Shown in pieces: positions 27,652 to 36,421 of a stretch of DNA of 64,000 nt. The notes beneath the pieces are model-generated. The model was not told where the DNA came from. It did no database searches and worked only from the letters and a program-made list of their open reading frames with translations. This stretch comes from Pseudomonas oryzihabitans (GTDB lineage: Bacteria; Pseudomonadota; Gammaproteobacteria; Pseudomonadales; Pseudomonadaceae). The translations under genes and the position numbers were made by a program. Where the stretch lies: the NCBI RefSeq assembly GCF_014522265.1, contig NZ_CP017024.1, positions 951,001-1,015,000 on the forward strand. The letters are read 5' to 3'. Numbering within the stretch: position 1 is the stretch's first letter; each line of letters begins with the position of its first letter.

Positions 27652-28575
27652 ATGGATAGCCTGACCAGCCTGGTCGCCTTCGTGAAGACCGCGGATGCCT
27701 TGAGTTTCGTCAATGCCGGCCAGGCCATGGGCATCTCGGCCTCCGCTGTCGGCAAGAACGTGGCCAAACTCGAAGCCTCGTTGCAGGTGCGACTGTTTCA
27801 TCGCAGCACGCGCAAGGTCAGTCTCACCCCGGAAGGTGCGCTGTTCTACGAGCGCTGCAAGCGGGTTCTGGATGAGCTGGAAGAGGCCCGGGCGCTGCTC
27901 TCCCAGACGGCGCGAACGCCCCAAGGCCGACTCAAGGTCAGCCTGCCAACCATCGGCTATCGTTTTCTGCTTCCTCACCTCGCTCCCTTTCGAGAGCACT
28001 ATCCGCAGATCGAACTGGAGCTGGACTTCAACGATGAGCTGGTGGATGTGATCGACGCAGGCTTCGATGTGGTCATCCGCAGCGGTGGTCTTGCGGATAA
28101 CAAATTGATGGCCCGGCGCCTGGGCCCCTTCCGCTTCCTGCTGTGCGCCGCCCCCGGCTATTTACAAAGGCGTGGTCATCCCACTGTCCCGGCAGACCTG
28201 GAGCGGCATGACTGTCTACGCTACCGTTTCGTGACTACCGGCAAGATCATGGATTGGAGCCTGTCAGCCGACCCACTGCTTAGCCGTCTGCACCTGCCGA
28301 CCGCCCTGGTCCTCAACAACATGGAAGCTATCCTCATGGCGGCGCAGGACGGTCATGGCATTGCCTTCATGCCGGACTTTCTGGTCCGAGAGGCCCTCGC
28401 GGCGGGCCGGCTGGAGACGCTGCTGGATGCCTATACCCAGGACGAAGGCCAGTTCTGGGCGCTCTGGCCTTCCAGCCGCCATCTTTCCCCCAAGGTCCGG
28501 GTGTTCGTCGACTTCATCGAACAGCGGCTGTTCAAGGGGGCTATCAGGGCCAACCCTACCCCCGCCGCAACCTGA
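27652..28575 (+). CDS. LysR-family transcriptional regulator (CrgA-like)
   Basis: 307 residues. HTH region SLTSLVAFVKTADALSFVNA and MGISASAVGKNVAKLEASLQ; effector domain from about 90 (GRLKVSLPTIGYRFLLPHLA). Divergent from the DHA2 exporter. Its 3' end overlaps the convergent metallophosphoesterase gene by 20 bases. Confidence 0.91.
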   Translation: MDSLTSLVAFVKTADALSFVNAGQAMGISASAVGKNVAKLEASLQVRLFHRSTRKVSLTPEGALFYERCKRVLDELEEARALLSQTARTPQGRLKVSLPTIGYRFLLPHLAPFREHYPQIELELDFNDELVDVIDAGFDVVIRSGGLADNKLMARRLGPFRFLLCAAPGYLQRRGHPTVPADLERHDCLRYRFVTTGKIMDWSLSADPLLSRLHLPTALVLNNMEAILMAAQDGHGIAFMPDFLVREALAAGRLETLLDAYTQDEGQFWALWPSSRHLSPKVRVFVDFIEQRLFKGAIRANPTPAAT

Positions 28576-29674
28576 TCAGGGTGATCTCGCTCGGCGCGCC
28601 GAATCGCAGCGGTGGGCCCCAGTAGCCGGTGCCGCGGCTGATGTAGACGGTCAACCGATCCAGGCGGTGGATGCCGGCGACCCAGGGTTGCTGCAGGCGC
28701 ACGAAGTGCATCCAGGGCCAGAACTGGCCGCCGTGGGTGTGGCCGGAGAGCTGCAGGTCGGCGCCGGCGGCGGCGGCCTTGGGCGCCGAGCGCGGCTGGT
28801 GGGCCAGCAGCAGGCGGAAAAGCCCTTGCGGGGCGTTGGCGAAGGCGGTCGCGGCGTCGCTGCGGTGGCTCGGCACATAGAGCGGCGCCGAGTAGTCGGT
28901 GATGCCGGCCAGTACGAAGGGCGTGCCCTGGTGCTGTAGCACCCGATGCTCGTCGAGCAGCACGGTCAGGCCCTGCTCGCGCCAGGTGCGTACCCAGGCT
29001 TCGGCGCCGGAATAGTATTCGTGATTGCCGGTGATGGCATAGGTGCCCAGGCGCGCCTTGAGTTGTTGCAGCGGCAGGAATTCCTGGCGCAGTTCGGCCA
29101 CCTTGCCGTCCACCAGGTCACCGGTGATGGCCACCAGGTCGGCGTCCAGACCGTTGAACCGCTCGACGATGCGTTGCAGATAGCCGGCCTTGATGGTCGG
29201 GCCGATGTGCAGGTCGCTGAGCTGGACGATGCGCAGGCCGTCCAGGCCAGCGGGGAGCGTCGGCAAGGCCACGTCCACCTCTTTGACCTTGGCGGTACGG
29301 CGGGCGTTGTAGACGCTGCGCAGCGCCACCAGCAGCACCAGGCCCAGCACCACCCAGGCGCTGCCGACGCGCCAGGCGGCGTCCAGCGGGTGGCCGACCA
29401 GGCTGGCGAGCGCCACCACCAGGCCGCGCAGCAGACTGAACACCGCCAGGCTGGAAAACACGCCCATGGCGATCAGCGCCGCCCAGGCCAGCAGGCGCGA
29501 GTTCATGTCCCGCGAGCGAAAGCCCAGGGGCACCAGCACGAAGGACAGGATCAGCAGGGCCCAGAACGGCAGCTGGGCGACAGGCGACAGCCCGAGGTCA
29601 CCGATGACACTGAGGCCGATGAACAGGTGCAGGGCGAACAGGACCAGGTACATCATGGCGCGGGAGCGGAACAT
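28556..29674 (-). CDS. Membrane-anchored metallophosphoesterase (YaeI-like)
   Basis: 372 residues. Four hydrophobic helices occupy about 1-125; the catalytic domain follows with the full calcineurin-type metal motifs: QLSDLHIGPT, ITGDLVDG, TGNHEYY, LAHQPR and SGHTHGGQF. Related proteins (E. coli YaeI, LpxG) act on phosphodiester or UDP-diacylglucosamine-type substrates; the exact substrate here is not known. Probably cytoplasmic-facing at the inner membrane. Monocistronic by position. Confidence 0.88.
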   Translation of the reverse strand: MFRSRAMMYLVLFALHLFIGLSVIGDLGLSPVAQLPFWALLILSFVLVPLGFRSRDMNSRLLAWAALIAMGVFSSLAVFSLLRGLVVALASLVGHPLDAAWRVGSAWVVLGLVLLVALRSVYNARRTAKVKEVDVALPTLPAGLDGLRIVQLSDLHIGPTIKAGYLQRIVERFNGLDADLVAITGDLVDGKVAELRQEFLPLQQLKARLGTYAITGNHEYYSGAEAWVRTWREQGLTVLLDEHRVLQHQGTPFVLAGITDYSAPLYVPSHRSDAATAFANAPQGLFRLLLAHQPRSAPKAAAAGADLQLSGHTHGGQFWPWMHFVRLQQPWVAGIHRLDRLTVYISRGTGYWGPPLRFGAPSEITLIRLRRG

Positions 29675-29772
29675 GGAGGGCCTTGAGGCAGGAAGAAGGC
29701 CTTACCTTAGCACCCTGCAGGGCGCCTCTCGGAGCCCCGGGTTGTTTCCGGCTACAACGATTCAGCCGGTAT

Positions 29773-31065
29773 TCAGCGCCGCTCCGCCTCGTCGGCCTGG
29801 GCCGCCTGGTCCGCCCGCCGGCCCAGGTAGAAGCCGAGCCAGGCCCAGAGCGCCGCGCAACCGGCGCCCACCAGCGCCGGCAGCCAGGCGCCATGGCCGA
29901 GCAGGTCCAGCAGACTCTTGGCCCAGCCGCTGGCGGCGTCACCGGCGCGATAGACCACAGTGTCGATGAAGTTCTTGGCCTTGTACTGGGTCTCGGCGTC
30001 CAGCGGCGCGAAGAGCATCTCGCGGCCCGGGCGGATGAAGGCGTATTCGCCGATCCGCCTGACGATCATCAGCCCCGCCAGCATGGCGAAGGTGGGCAGC
30101 AGCGCGAGGCCCAGGAAGCCGATGCACATCAGCAGCGGCACCCCGGCCAGGAGCACCCGCACCCCGAGGCGCTGGGCCAGGCGGCCGGTGATCAGCACCT
30201 GGCTGGCCAGGGCGCCGGCCTGGACCACGAAATCCAGCAGGCCGAACACCTGCACCTGGCGGGAGCGGTCGGGAAACAGCTCGGCCACCAGGCGTGCCTG
30301 TTCGAAGTAGAGAAAGGTGCTGACCGTGGCCAGCAGGATGACGAAGGCGCTCACCGCCAGCAGATAGGGAGAGGCCAGCACCCGGGTCAGGCCGCTGAAG
30401 GGATTGCCGGCCACCGGGCGCCGCGGACTCTCGGTCGGCGGCGCGCCCGGCCGTCCGGCGCCCCGGGTCTCGCGCCAGCCCATCAGATAGGCCTTGAGCC
30501 TGAGCGCCAGGAGCAGCAGCGCGGCGGCCAGCAGCGCCAGGCCCGCCTCGCCGAGCCGGGGCGCCAGGGCGGCGGCCAGCACTGGCCCGAGCAGCCCGCC
30601 GACACTGGCCCCGGCGGCGATGAAGGCGAACAGCCGCCGCGCCTGGGCGCCGTCGAAGACATCGGCCATCAGACTCCAGGCCACCGAGACCACGAAGAGG
30701 TTGTAGACCGATATCCAGACATAGAAGGCACGCGCCAGCCAGACGCTGTCGCCCAGGCTGGCGAAGCAGGCGGCGAACGCCAGCAGGTTGAGGGCGAAGC
30801 AGCCGTAGACCCAGTCGACGAAGCGAATCCGCGCCACCCGCGAGTTGAGCCAGGCGAACAGCGGCACGGCGAGCAGCATCACCAGGAAGGTGGCGGTGAA
30901 CAGCCACTGCAGATTCTCCACGCCACCGGCGATGCCCATGGCCTCGCGGATCGGCCGCAGCATGAAGTAGCCGGCGAACAGGCAGAGAAACAGCGCAAAG
31001 CCGGCCAGGGCCGCGGACGACTCGCCGGCGCGGGCGTCGAGGACGCGACCGAGCCAATCCTTCAT
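29773..31065 (-). CDS. NTP/NDP exchange transporter-like MFS protein
   Basis: 430 residues, about 12 helices. GYFMLRPIREAMGIAGGVEN is the signature region of the Tlc/AAA-type nucleotide translocase-like family, and RRIGEYAFIRPGREMLFAPL plus KAKNFIDTVVYRAGDAASGW are its other conserved segments. Classic members swap ATP for ADP in obligate intracellular bacteria; free-living relatives have unknown substrates. Its ATG directly follows the TAG of the aldo/keto reductase (TAGATG), so the two form an operon. Confidence 0.83.
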   Translation of the reverse strand: MKDWLGRVLDARAGESSAALAGFALFLCLFAGYFMLRPIREAMGIAGGVENLQWLFTATFLVMLLAVPLFAWLNSRVARIRFVDWVYGCFALNLLAFAACFASLGDSVWLARAFYVWISVYNLFVVSVAWSLMADVFDGAQARRLFAFIAAGASVGGLLGPVLAAALAPRLGEAGLALLAAALLLLALRLKAYLMGWRETRGAGRPGAPPTESPRRPVAGNPFSGLTRVLASPYLLAVSAFVILLATVSTFLYFEQARLVAELFPDRSRQVQVFGLLDFVVQAGALASQVLITGRLAQRLGVRVLLAGVPLLMCIGFLGLALLPTFAMLAGLMIVRRIGEYAFIRPGREMLFAPLDAETQYKAKNFIDTVVYRAGDAASGWAKSLLDLLGHGAWLPALVGAGCAALWAWLGFYLGRRADQAAQADEAERR

Positions 31066-31983
31066 CTAGGCGAACAGCCCGGCGATGGCCTCACGCTGGC
31101 GTGCATCAGGCAGGCGACCGCGACCGGCCTGGAGGTTATCGATCATGTAGCGTGGGTTGCTGGTGGCCGGGATCACCGCGGTCACCGCCGGGTCGGCGAG
31201 GATGAACTTGAGCAGCAGTTGCGCCCAGCTGGTCGCGCCCAGTTCGGCGGCCAGGGCTGGCAGCGGCTTGCCACGGGTGCCGGAGAGCAGATTACCGCGC
31301 TGGAAGGGGCGATTGATCAGCACGGCGATGCCCTGGTCGCGGCAATAGGGCAGCAGGCGTTTCTCGGCTTCGCGCTCGCCCACCGAATAGTTGAACTGCA
31401 CGAAGTCGACCTTTTCCTGCTTCAGCGTGGCGAGCAGATCGTCCAGCGCCGCTTCGCGATAGTGGGTGACACCGGCATAGCGCACCTTGCCGCCCTGCTG
31501 CTGTTCGCGCAGCAGGGCCAGTTGGTTGGCGGTGTCCTGCAGATTGTGCACCTGGACCAGGTCCAGGCGTTCGGTCTGCAGGGCCTTGAAGCTGGCGGCC
31601 AGTTGCGCCGCGCCGCGTTCGCGCCCGGTGGACGACACCTTGGTGGCGAGAAAGACCCGCTCGCGAGCCTGGGCCCGCTTCACCAGCTCGCCGGCCACCC
31701 GCTCGGAATTGCCATAGCTGGGCGCGGTGTCGATGAGGGTGCCGCCGCCGTCGAGCAACGCCTTGAGTACCTCCTGCAGTGGCGCCAGGGCGGCATCGTT
31801 CAGCTCGACATCGAGATTGCCCGAGGTGCCCAGGCCGATGACGGGCAGGGCTTCGCCGCTGCGCGGGATCTTGCGGGTCAGCAACGGCTCGGCGGCCTGG
31901 GCGCTCTGCCACAGCCAGGGCGCGGCGGTGACCGCGGCGGCCAGGGCGGTGGTGGTCTGCAGGAAATGGCGACGGGTCGGCAT
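31066..31983 (-). CDS. Tat-exported aldo/keto reductase
   Basis: 305 residues from the ATG at 31983. The N-terminus has a twin-arginine signal, TRRHFLQTTTALAAAVTAAP, ending at AQA. The mature AKR barrel shows DTAPSYGNSERVAGEL (catalytic Asp and Tyr), a Lys in FLATKVSS, and QVHNLQDT where His is expected. Family members reduce carbonyls with NADPH; a cofactor-loaded, folded protein fits Tat export. First gene of an operon with the NTP/NDP translocase-like gene. Confidence 0.86.
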   Translation of the reverse strand: MPTRRHFLQTTTALAAAVTAAPWLWQSAQAAEPLLTRKIPRSGEALPVIGLGTSGNLDVELNDAALAPLQEVLKALLDGGGTLIDTAPSYGNSERVAGELVKRAQARERVFLATKVSSTGRERGAAQLAASFKALQTERLDLVQVHNLQDTANQLALLREQQQGGKVRYAGVTHYREAALDDLLATLKQEKVDFVQFNYSVGEREAEKRLLPYCRDQGIAVLINRPFQRGNLLSGTRGKPLPALAAELGATSWAQLLLKFILADPAVTAVIPATSNPRYMIDNLQAGRGRLPDARQREAIAGLFA

Positions 31984-32092
31984 GGCGGGCCTCGCGACGA
32001 TCGAATTCGGAAGGATGACCCTTGAGTTAAGCGGTTCTTCCAGCCGACCGCCCACCGGGCTCATTGCGGCATGTTGCGAATGAAGGCCCGCC

Positions 32093-32189
32093 CGTAGGTT
32101 GGCGCTGAGCGCAGCGAAGCCCAACGGTGCCCAGGGTTGAAACTCTCCGTTGGGCTTCGACGATGAAGCCGTCTCAGCGCCAACCTACG
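32093..32189. repeat. Palindromic element, GTAGGTTGG family, copy 1
   Basis: Outer arms 32093-32109 and 32173-32189 are perfect 17-base inverted repeats (CGTAGGTTGGCGCTGAG and complement). Inner arms AAGCCCAACGG (32117-32127) and CCGTTGGGCTT (32147-32157) pair as well. A related copy is at 61118-61250. No coding capacity. Together with 32198-32285 it fills the 295-base gap between the AKR and uvsE genes. Confidence 0.88.
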
Positions 32190-32197
32190 TACCGAAT

Positions 32198-32285
32198 CCC
32201 GTAGCGTGGACAACGGCGAAGCCTTGTCCACTGGTTAGCTCTGACTGCCCAGTGGAAAACGCTGCGCGGTTTTCCGCGCTACGGG
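32198..32285. repeat. Palindromic element with two inner hairpins
   Basis: Outer arms CCCGTAGCG (32198-32206) and CGCTACGGG (32277-32285) enclose two hairpins, GTGGACAA...TTGTCCAC (32206-32231) and GTGGAAAAC...GTTTTCC. The inner pattern is the same GGAAAAC/GTTTTCC type as in the array at 8726-9350. Its end covers the uvsE stop codon and could act as its terminator. Confidence 0.8.
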
Positions 32286-33355
32286 TTGGCGGCATCCTGG
32301 CCCGCAAGAATCCCGTGATCCGCCGGCGGCAGCGTGCCGTCGCCACCCAGGTAGCGGTCGTAGAAATCCCGCACCGTGACGTTCTTGTGCTTGGCCTCGA
32401 ACATGATGTCGAAGCGGTCGAGAAACTGGCAGGCGTAGCGGTTGCACCAGTCGTTCCACATCATGTCGCTGTGGGCATAGAGCAGCCGCCTGCTGATCTG
32501 CTGCAGCAGGAACCTGATGTCGATCCGCTCGCTGGGCGAAACGCCCATTTCCATCAGGGCTTCCGGCGGCTGGGAGTAGTGCATGGCCGGCCGCACGCCG
32601 CGCCAGCTGTCGATGATCCTGGCCACCCGTGGCTCCCAGGGATCGATGTAGGCCTCTTCGTGGATCCAGCAGTGGTGGATGTCCAGCACCACCGGGGCGA
32701 GATCGGCCAGTTGCAGGCAGTCGTCGACGCCATAGGTCTTTTCATCGTTCTCGAAGGTGATGCAGTTTCGCGCCTCGCTCGACAGACGCGACCAGATCGC
32801 GCGGATGCCGGGCACGCCCAGGCGGCCGGCGATGTGCACATTGCACTTGAAGTCCTGGAATTTCTGGCCGTAGCCCATCAGGCGGATCATGTCGGCGTGG
32901 TATTCGAATTCCTTCAGGCTGTTCTCCACCACCTCGGGGCGATCCGAGCCCAGCACGCAGAATTGCCCGGGGTGCAGCGACAGCCGCACATCGCGGCGGC
33001 GGGCCAGTTCGCCCAGCCGACCGAAGCGATCCTCCAGCAACGCCTGGAGCTCCTGGGAACGATAGAAGTAGGCGAATTCGGCGTGGCTGTAGAAGGGCAG
33101 CAGATCGCTGCTCAGGCGCAGCATGCGCAGATTGTCCGGCAGGTCGGCGACGTGCTCGACGAATCTCAGCTGGGCATCCAGGTTGTGGGTGACCACGTCC
33201 AGCAACTTGGCCTCGGCGGCGGCGCGTTCGACGCTGCCGAGCCAGCGCAGGGTAGTGGTGCGGGTATTGAAGGCCCGCTCGACCTGCTCCAGCGCCTTGA
33301 GCGACAGACTGCGCTCGGGATGACGGTACATGCAGGCAAAGCCGATTCGATACAT
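32279..33355 (-). CDS. uvsE: UV-damage endonuclease UvsE (UVDE)
   Basis: 358 residues. Metal-dependent TIM-barrel endonuclease that nicks DNA 5' to UV photoproducts and other lesions, giving a photolyase-independent repair route. Signature segments: IGFACMYRHPERSL at the N-terminus, RLSLHPGQFCVLGSDRPEVV, ITFENDEKTYGVDDCLQLA, VLDIHHCWIH and MHYSQPPEALMEMG; these hold the His, Glu and Asp metal ligands and the photoproduct-probing Gln-Tyr pair region. Single gene, no RecA/LexA context seen. Confidence 0.9.
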   Translation of the reverse strand: MYRIGFACMYRHPERSLSLKALEQVERAFNTRTTTLRWLGSVERAAAEAKLLDVVTHNLDAQLRFVEHVADLPDNLRMLRLSSDLLPFYSHAEFAYFYRSQELQALLEDRFGRLGELARRRDVRLSLHPGQFCVLGSDRPEVVENSLKEFEYHADMIRLMGYGQKFQDFKCNVHIAGRLGVPGIRAIWSRLSSEARNCITFENDEKTYGVDDCLQLADLAPVVLDIHHCWIHEEAYIDPWEPRVARIIDSWRGVRPAMHYSQPPEALMEMGVSPSERIDIRFLLQQISRRLLYAHSDMMWNDWCNRYACQFLDRFDIMFEAKHKNVTVRDFYDRYLGGDGTLPPADHGILAGQDAANP

Positions 33356-33745
33356 GGGACGCTCGGGACAGGGACTATGGGCTTTAGTCCGCGCGGCGCC
33401 GCCTGGGTGCGGGTGGGGTGATGGGTGGAGGGGGCTTGGCGTCTGGCGTCCGGGTTTGCCCTCACCCCGGCCCTCTCCCAGGGGGAGAGGGGCTGGCCTG
33501 GCAGCAGGGCTTAGCTATGGGTGCTCAGGGCTATCGCGGCCATGGCGGTCCGCCGATGCGGTCGATTGGGTTTGGTTTATCGCGGCCATGGGCCGCTCCT
33601 ACAGGCTCGGGTTTAGTGTAGGAGCGGCCCATGGCCGCGATCGAGCCCCTACCCCGACCCCGACCCCGACCCCGACCACACTGTCAGAGCATGCAGCGGT
33701 AGGGTGGAAAACGGCGTAGCCTTTTCCACGTGTGCTCTGGCTGCC
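33356..33745. repeat. Intergenic repeat cluster between uvsE and DUF445 gene
   Basis: 390 bases without a gene. It contains a CCCTCACCCC-type hairpin (33459-33492), a partial then a perfect palindrome (33579-33641: 25-base arms, 13-base loop), four tandem CCCCGA hexamers (33652-33675) and a GGTGGAAAACGGCG...TTTTCCAC hairpin (33704-33730). Confidence 0.88.
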
Positions 33746-35014
33746 CTACCCCGGCCCCAACCACTGCGTCAGGGCATGCAGCACCAGCCCCACCAGGCCG
33801 CCCACGAGGGTGCCGTTGATGCGGATGAACTGCAGGTCCTTGCCGACGCTCTGTTCCAGTTGCTGGACCAGCTCGTCGGTGTCCCAGGCGGCCACGCGGG
33901 CGGCGATGTAGTCGCCGATTCGCTGGCGGTTGCGGTCGATGAAGGGCGGCGCCACGGCCATCAGCTGCTCGTTGATCCAGCGTCGCATGGCTTCGTCGCG
34001 ACTCAGGGTGTCGCCCAGCTCGGCCAGCAGCCGGCCCAGGCGCCGGCGGATGCGCGAATCCGGGGCGGCGAGATCGGCCTGCAGCCAGTTCACCAGTTGG
34101 TCCCACAGCTCCTGCAGATAACCCGCCAGCGCCGGGTGCTCCAGCAGCCGGTCGCGCAGTTGTTCGCCGCGCAGGCGAAAGGCCGGGTCCTCCTTGAGGC
34201 GCTCGATGAAGCTGACCAGATAGCCATCGAAATGCCGGCGCAACTCGTGCTCGCGGTCATGGCTGATCTCGCCGATCAGGCGCGACACCGCCTGCACCAC
34301 CTTGATCGCCGACCAGCGCCCGACCCGTTCGTCCAGGCCCAGGTACTTCAGGGTACGCAGCTCGCCGCCGATGGTGCGGGCGATCAGCGCCTGGGTGTCT
34401 TCGTCCTGCAGCAGGCGATCGATCTCCTGCAGCACCTCGTCGAGCACCGCCTGATGGCGACCGTCGGCGGTCAGCATGTCGAGCAGTTCGCCGGACAGCG
34501 CCGCCACGTCCAGGCGCTGCAGCCGCTCCACCGCTACCCGGCGGATGAAGGCCTGCACCCGCACTTCGCGCAGGGCTTCCAGGGAATAGCGGGCGACGCC
34601 GGTGGCCTGGCTGGCCACCGCGGCGGCGTTGTCCGGCTGGCGCAACCAGCCGGCCAGGCGCCCGGCGGCGTCCAGTTCCTCCAGCTTGGCCAGCACCTGG
34701 GGCGTGGCGAGGAAGTGCAGGCAGATGAAGTCCGACAGCTTGCGCCCGACTCCGGCCTTGTTGCGCGGGATGATGGCGGTGTGGGGAATCGGCAGGCCCA
34801 GCGGATGGCGGAACAGCGCGGTCACCGCGAACCAGTCGGCGATGGCCCCGACCATGGCCGCCTCGGCGAAGGCGGCGGCGTAGCCCCAGGCCGGATGGCT
34901 GGCCTCGAGGGCAGTGGCCAGGCAGTAGAGCGCGGCCGCTAGGAACAGCAGCAGCAGCGCGATGAGCTTCATGCGCCGGACCGGGGTGAGGCCGTCGCCG
35001 GAGAGTGTGGTCAT
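33746..35014 (-). CDS. DUF445 (YjiN-like) membrane-associated protein
   Basis: 422 residues. One or two N-terminal hydrophobic helices (MKLIALLLLFLAAALYCLAT), then the DUF445 hallmark AAEAAMVGAIADWFAVTALF-like segment (here AFAEAAMVGAIADWFAVTAL) and RHPLGLPIPHTAIIP with KAGVGRKLSDFICLHFL. The remainder is long amphipathic helices; a final small hydrophobic helix follows (GTLVGGLVGLVLHALTQWL). Function of the family is unknown. Separate from the inositol locus upstream by strand-consistent spacing of 49 bases, so read-through is possible. Confidence 0.87.
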   Translation of the reverse strand: MTTLSGDGLTPVRRMKLIALLLLFLAAALYCLATALEASHPAWGYAAAFAEAAMVGAIADWFAVTALFRHPLGLPIPHTAIIPRNKAGVGRKLSDFICLHFLATPQVLAKLEELDAAGRLAGWLRQPDNAAAVASQATGVARYSLEALREVRVQAFIRRVAVERLQRLDVAALSGELLDMLTADGRHQAVLDEVLQEIDRLLQDEDTQALIARTIGGELRTLKYLGLDERVGRWSAIKVVQAVSRLIGEISHDREHELRRHFDGYLVSFIERLKEDPAFRLRGEQLRDRLLEHPALAGYLQELWDQLVNWLQADLAAPDSRIRRRLGRLLAELGDTLSRDEAMRRWINEQLMAVAPPFIDRNRQRIGDYIAARVAAWDTDELVQQLEQSVGKDLQFIRINGTLVGGLVGLVLHALTQWLGPG

Positions 35015-35063
35015 GGAAGAGGGACAGTCCTCGCGCGGGATGATCCCAGCATCCTACCCCAGA

Positions 35064-36173
35064 CTAGAGCCTGACCCAGCGCTCCTCCTGCGCCGACTGG
35101 CGCGCGGCCTGGGCCAGGCGTTCCACTTCCCAAGCTTCCTGGAAGTCGACACCGGTATGCCCGGGGTTGCCGCCCAGGGCCTCCAGCAGCGAGCGGACCT
35201 CCAGGGTCTTGAGTTCGTTGTAGCCGAGCTGGTGGCCAGGGGCCGGGCAGAAGGCGGCGTAGTCCGGCAGGTGCGGACCGGCCAGCAGGGTACGGAAACC
35301 GGCCAGGCCCGGACGGTCACCGACCTGGTAGAGGCGCAGTTCGTTGAGGCGCTCCTGGTCGAAGCTGAGGGTGCCGCGGGTGCCGCAGACCTCGAAGGCC
35401 AGACGATTCTTGCGCCCGTGCTTGAGCCAGCTGGTGGTCAGGGTGCCGCGGGCGCCACTGGCGAAACGCAGCAGCAGATGGGCCTGGTCGTCGATCTCAA
35501 CCGTCCGGGTGCCGCCCTGGTGGGGCCGCTGGCCATGGGCGGTGTGCAGATCGGCGCAGAGCGCCGCCACCGGGCCGAGCAGGAAGCGCGCCAGCGACAG
35601 GATATGGCTGCCCAGATCGGCCAGGGCGCCGCCAGCCTGGCGGGTCTCGCAGCGCCAGGTGAAGGGCCCCTGGGGATCGCCCATGAAGTCTTCGCTGAAT
35701 TCGCCGCTGAAGCTGACGATCTCGCCCAGTTCGCCGCTGTCGATTAGCTCACGCGCCTGCCTGAGCATGGGATTCTGCAGGTAGTTGTAGCCGACCCGGT
35801 TGACCACCCCGGCCTGGCGCGCGGCGTCGCGCATTTGCGTCGCCTCCTCCAGGCTCACCGCCAGGGGCTTTTCGCAGTAGACCGCCTTGCCCGCCGCCAG
35901 GGCGGCCAGGGCCATGGGCGCGTGCAGCAGATTGGGCGTGGTGATGGCCACCAGCTCGACCTGGGGATCGGCGATCAGGCTTTCCCAATCGCAGCTGCGG
36001 GTGAAGCCCCAGGCGTCGGCGCAGCGAGCGGCGCGCTCCGGATCGGCGTCGGCCAGGGCCACCAGCCGCGGGCGGACCGGGAGCGCGAAGCTGCTCGCCG
36101 CGTGATGGAAGGCCTGGGCATGGGCATGACCCATGAAGCCGGTGCCGATCAGACCGATGCCGATGTCGCGCAT
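35064..36173 (-). CDS. Gfo/Idh/MocA-family oxidoreductase, last gene of inositol transport unit
   Basis: 369 residues. NAD(P)-binding GLIGTGFMGHAHAQAF at the N-terminus, the family EKP motif in AVYCEKPLAVSLEEATQMRD, and a C-terminal sheet domain with GGALADLGSHILSLARFLLG. Likely oxidises inositol or a related polyol; Pseudomonas iol loci commonly end with such a gene. Start at 36173 is chosen at MRDIGIGLIGTG. It follows the permease gene after a 248-base gap filled with three repeats. Confidence 0.88.
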   Translation of the reverse strand: MRDIGIGLIGTGFMGHAHAQAFHHAASSFALPVRPRLVALADADPERAARCADAWGFTRSCDWESLIADPQVELVAITTPNLLHAPMALAALAAGKAVYCEKPLAVSLEEATQMRDAARQAGVVNRVGYNYLQNPMLRQARELIDSGELGEIVSFSGEFSEDFMGDPQGPFTWRCETRQAGGALADLGSHILSLARFLLGPVAALCADLHTAHGQRPHQGGTRTVEIDDQAHLLLRFASGARGTLTTSWLKHGRKNRLAFEVCGTRGTLSFDQERLNELRLYQVGDRPGLAGFRTLLAGPHLPDYAAFCPAPGHQLGYNELKTLEVRSLLEALGGNPGHTGVDFQEAWEVERLAQAARQSAQEERWVRL

Positions 36174-36259
36174 GTCGTTCTCCGTCAGGGGTGTAGAAAG
36201 ACCCGGCCGGCCAAGCCAGTAGCCGACCGGGTAAAAGGGATGGCTTAGGGGTGGGGGCG

Positions 36260-36409
36260 CCCTCACCCCGGCCCTCTCCCAGGGGGAGGGGGGAAAAACG
36301 GTCGGGTGCTGGCTCGGCCCTCACCCCGGCCCTCTCCCAGGGGGAGAGGGGGAAAAACGGTCGGGTGCTGGCTCGGCCCCTCACCCCGGCCCTCTCCCAG
36401 GGAGAGGGG
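36260..36409. repeat. Three tandem CCCTCACCCC-type hairpins
   Basis: Copies at 36260-36293, 36318-36352 and 36378-36409 with period 58-60, each of form CCTCACCCCGGCCCTCTCCC then AGGGGGAGAGG. The spacer GGGAAAAACGGTCGGGTGCT is repeated exactly between copies. It lies between the permease and the Gfo/Idh gene within one transcription direction, so may stabilise the upstream message or reduce downstream expression. Confidence 0.9.
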
Positions 36410-36421
36410 AAGGCGCCAGCC

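Noticed and set aside
29683..32025. A 780-codon plus-strand open frame
   Set aside because: Antisense to the translocase and aldo/keto reductase genes, with the same low-complexity Gln/Gly/His composition.
33652..33675. CCCCGA hexamer run as a phase-variation tract
   Set aside because: It lies in non-coding DNA away from any start codon or promoter, and four copies are too few to argue for it.
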